Assembly: GCA_011620705.1 (NCBI GenBank)
Contig: WOYR01000157.1
Location: 1 to 6,197 of the forward strand
Direction: 5' to 3'
DNA: 6,197 nt
Source: Microbacteriaceae bacterium
GTDB lineage: Bacteria > Actinomycetota > Actinomycetes > Actinomycetales > Microbacteriaceae
Position 1 is the stretch's first letter; every line of letters begins with the position of its first letter. A program made the position numbers and the translations under genes. The notes beneath the pieces were generated by a model, which was given only the letters and a program-made list of their open reading frames with translations, was not told the DNA's origin and searched no databases. Positions 4,980 through 6,197 of the stretch are shown here, piece by piece.

Positions 4980-6197
4980 TCACGCGGGCTGCGGCACCCG
5001 CACCAGCTTCTTGTTGGCGAACTCGCTCATCCCGAACTTGCCGAGTTCGCGACCGACGCCTGAGCGCTTCACGCCGCCGAACGGCAGCTCCGCCGAACTT
5101 CCCGTGACCGCGTTGATCCACACCATCCCGGTCTCCAGTTCCCCTGCCAACTCGCGGGCGAGGCCGACGTTCTTCGAGAAGATGCTGCCGCCCAGGCCGA
5201 ACGGCGAGGCATTGGCCAACTGGACCGCCGCCTGCGGCGAGGGCACACGGAACACCGTCGCAACGGGTCCGAACAACTCCTCGGAGTACGCACGCATCTC
5301 GGCGGTGACGCCGGTGAGCACCCCCGGCGCGTAGAACGCGCCGCCGCTGGCCGGTTGCGGAGCCGAGTGCAATTCAGCGCCCTTGTCGACCGCGTCCTTG
5401 ACGAGCTCGCCGAGATCCTCGGCGGCCTGCACGGAGGACAGCGGCCCGACCAGGGTGGCGGGATCCGTGGGGTCGCCCGTGGGGATCTGCGTCATCGCCC
5501 CGATGAACTTCTGGGTGAACTCGTCGTACACGGAATCGACGACGATGAACCGCTTCGACGCGGTGCAGGCCTGCCCGGCGTTCAGCACCCGGCCCATCAC
5601 GGCCGCCTGGACCGCTGCGTCGATGTCGGCGTCCTCGAGCACGATGAACGGATCGGATCCGCCGAGCTCGAGCACGTAGCGCTTCAGGTGGCGTCCGGCG
5701 ACCTCGCCGACCGCCGAGCCCGCCTTCTCCGAGCCGGTGAGGGAGACGCCCTGCACGCGCGGGTCGGCGATGACCTCGGCGACCTGACGGCTGTCGATGA
5801 ATGCGTTGATGTACGCGTCCTTCGGGATGCCCGCGTCGTGCAGCAGCTTCTCCATGGCGAGGGCCGATTGCGGGCAGTTGCGCGCATGCTTGAGGATGAT
5901 GGTGTTGCCGAGGGCGAGGTTCGGGGCGGCGAACCTCGCCACCTGGTAATAGGGGAAGTTCCACGGCATGACGCCCAGCACGACGCCGATCGGCTCGGTG
6001 CGGACGACGGCCTCGCCGCCGCCGACGGCGTCGAGCACCTCGTCGGCGAGGAACTTCTCCGCGTTCTCGGCGTAGTACTGGAAGATCGACGCGACGAGCA
6101 TCACCTCGCCCTGGGCCTGCACCAGCGGCTTGCCCATCTCGAGGGTGAGCAACTGCGCCAGTTCGTCGATGCGCTCGGTGCTCAGCTGCGCGGCGCG
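4980..6197 (-). CDS. NAD(P)-dependent aldehyde dehydrogenase, succinate-semialdehyde dehydrogenase (Sad/GabD) family, 5'-truncated
   Basis: The last 405 residues of a soluble aldehyde dehydrogenase (usual length about 455-460, so roughly 50 N-terminal residues lie beyond the window). The enzyme oxidises an aldehyde, probably a semialdehyde, to the acid with NAD(P)+. Visible hallmarks, numbered from the first residue in the window: LEMGKP near the start; MPWNFPYYQ with the oxyanion-hole Asn80; VTLTGSEKAG-type cofactor loop (here VSLTGSEKAGSAVG); ELGGSDPFIV with general-base Glu177; NAGQACTASKRF with nucleophile Cys211 (codon 5565-5567), 34 residues after the Glu as in the family; EELFGPVA; and the C-terminal FGGVKRSGVGRELGKFGMSEF. 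The ELGGSDPFIVLEDAD and C-terminal blocks closely resemble E. coli Sad (YneI). Catalytic residues are intact. Possible substrates include succinate semialdehyde or, given the pentose-type transporter, 2-oxoglutarate semialdehyde; the sequence does not decide. Stop TGA is at 4982-4980. It is on the same strand as the transporter but 280 bp away. Confidence 0.93.
   Translation of the reverse strand, partial: RAAQLSTERIDELAQLLTLEMGKPLVQAQGEVMLVASIFQYYAENAEKFLADEVLDAVGGGEAVVRTEPIGVVLGVMPWNFPYYQVARFAAPNLALGNTIILKHARNCPQSALAMEKLLHDAGIPKDAYINAFIDSRQVAEVIADPRVQGVSLTGSEKAGSAVGEVAGRHLKRYVLELGGSDPFIVLEDADIDAAVQAAVMGRVLNAGQACTASKRFIVVDSVYDEFTQKFIGAMTQIPTGDPTDPATLVGPLSSVQAAEDLGELVKDAVDKGAELHSAPQPASGGAFYAPGVLTGVTAEMRAYSEELFGPVATVFRVPSPQAAVQLANASPFGLGGSIFSKNVGLARELAGELETGMVWINAVTGSSAELPFGGVKRSGVGRELGKFGMSEFANKKLVRVPQPA

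Overview
The window is GC-rich (roughly two thirds G+C by eye). Its compact genes, GTG start, purine-rich ribosome binding sites and protein styles point to a high-GC actinobacterium. A Microbacteriaceae-type genome is my best guess, but this is inference from style, not from a marker gene. I see no tRNA, rRNA, CRISPR array, insertion sequence or phage gene.

Layout. Positions 1-230 (+) hold the C-terminal part of a VOC/glyoxalase-fold protein. After a 177-bp gap, 408-1358 (+) encodes an alpha/beta hydrolase whose expected catalytic histidine is glycine. An 80-bp convergent junction with GC-rich inverted repeats separates it from everything that follows, which is on the minus strand. Read in transcription order, the minus strand carries: the 3' part of an aldehyde dehydrogenase of the succinate-semialdehyde dehydrogenase (Sad/GabD) family (6197-4980, 5' end outside the window); a 280-bp regulatory gap; a XylF-like sugar-binding lipoprotein (4699-3629); a 142-bp intercistronic spacer with two hairpins; a single-domain CUT2-type ABC ATPase (3486-2737); and a XylH-like permease (2740-1439) whose start overlaps the ATPase stop as ATGA.

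The three transporter genes form a complete CUT2 sugar importer: binding protein, ATPase and membrane permease. D-xylose or a related pentose/monosaccharide is the most likely substrate because the binding protein closely resembles XylF. The ATPase has one ABC domain, not the tandem pair of XylG/RbsA/MglA, so it would work as a homodimer. The strong hairpin between the binding-protein gene and the ATPase gene is the kind of element that lets the binding protein be made in excess. A 15-bp LacI/GalR-like palindrome and a small set of mutually exclusive leader hairpins lie upstream of the binding-protein gene, suggesting sugar-responsive control. No regulator gene is present in the window.

Overall this is mostly ordinary metabolic and transport DNA. 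The observations most worth checking are the missing histidine in the hydrolase and the RNA structures around the binding-protein gene. I did not find convincing evidence of a new biological system.
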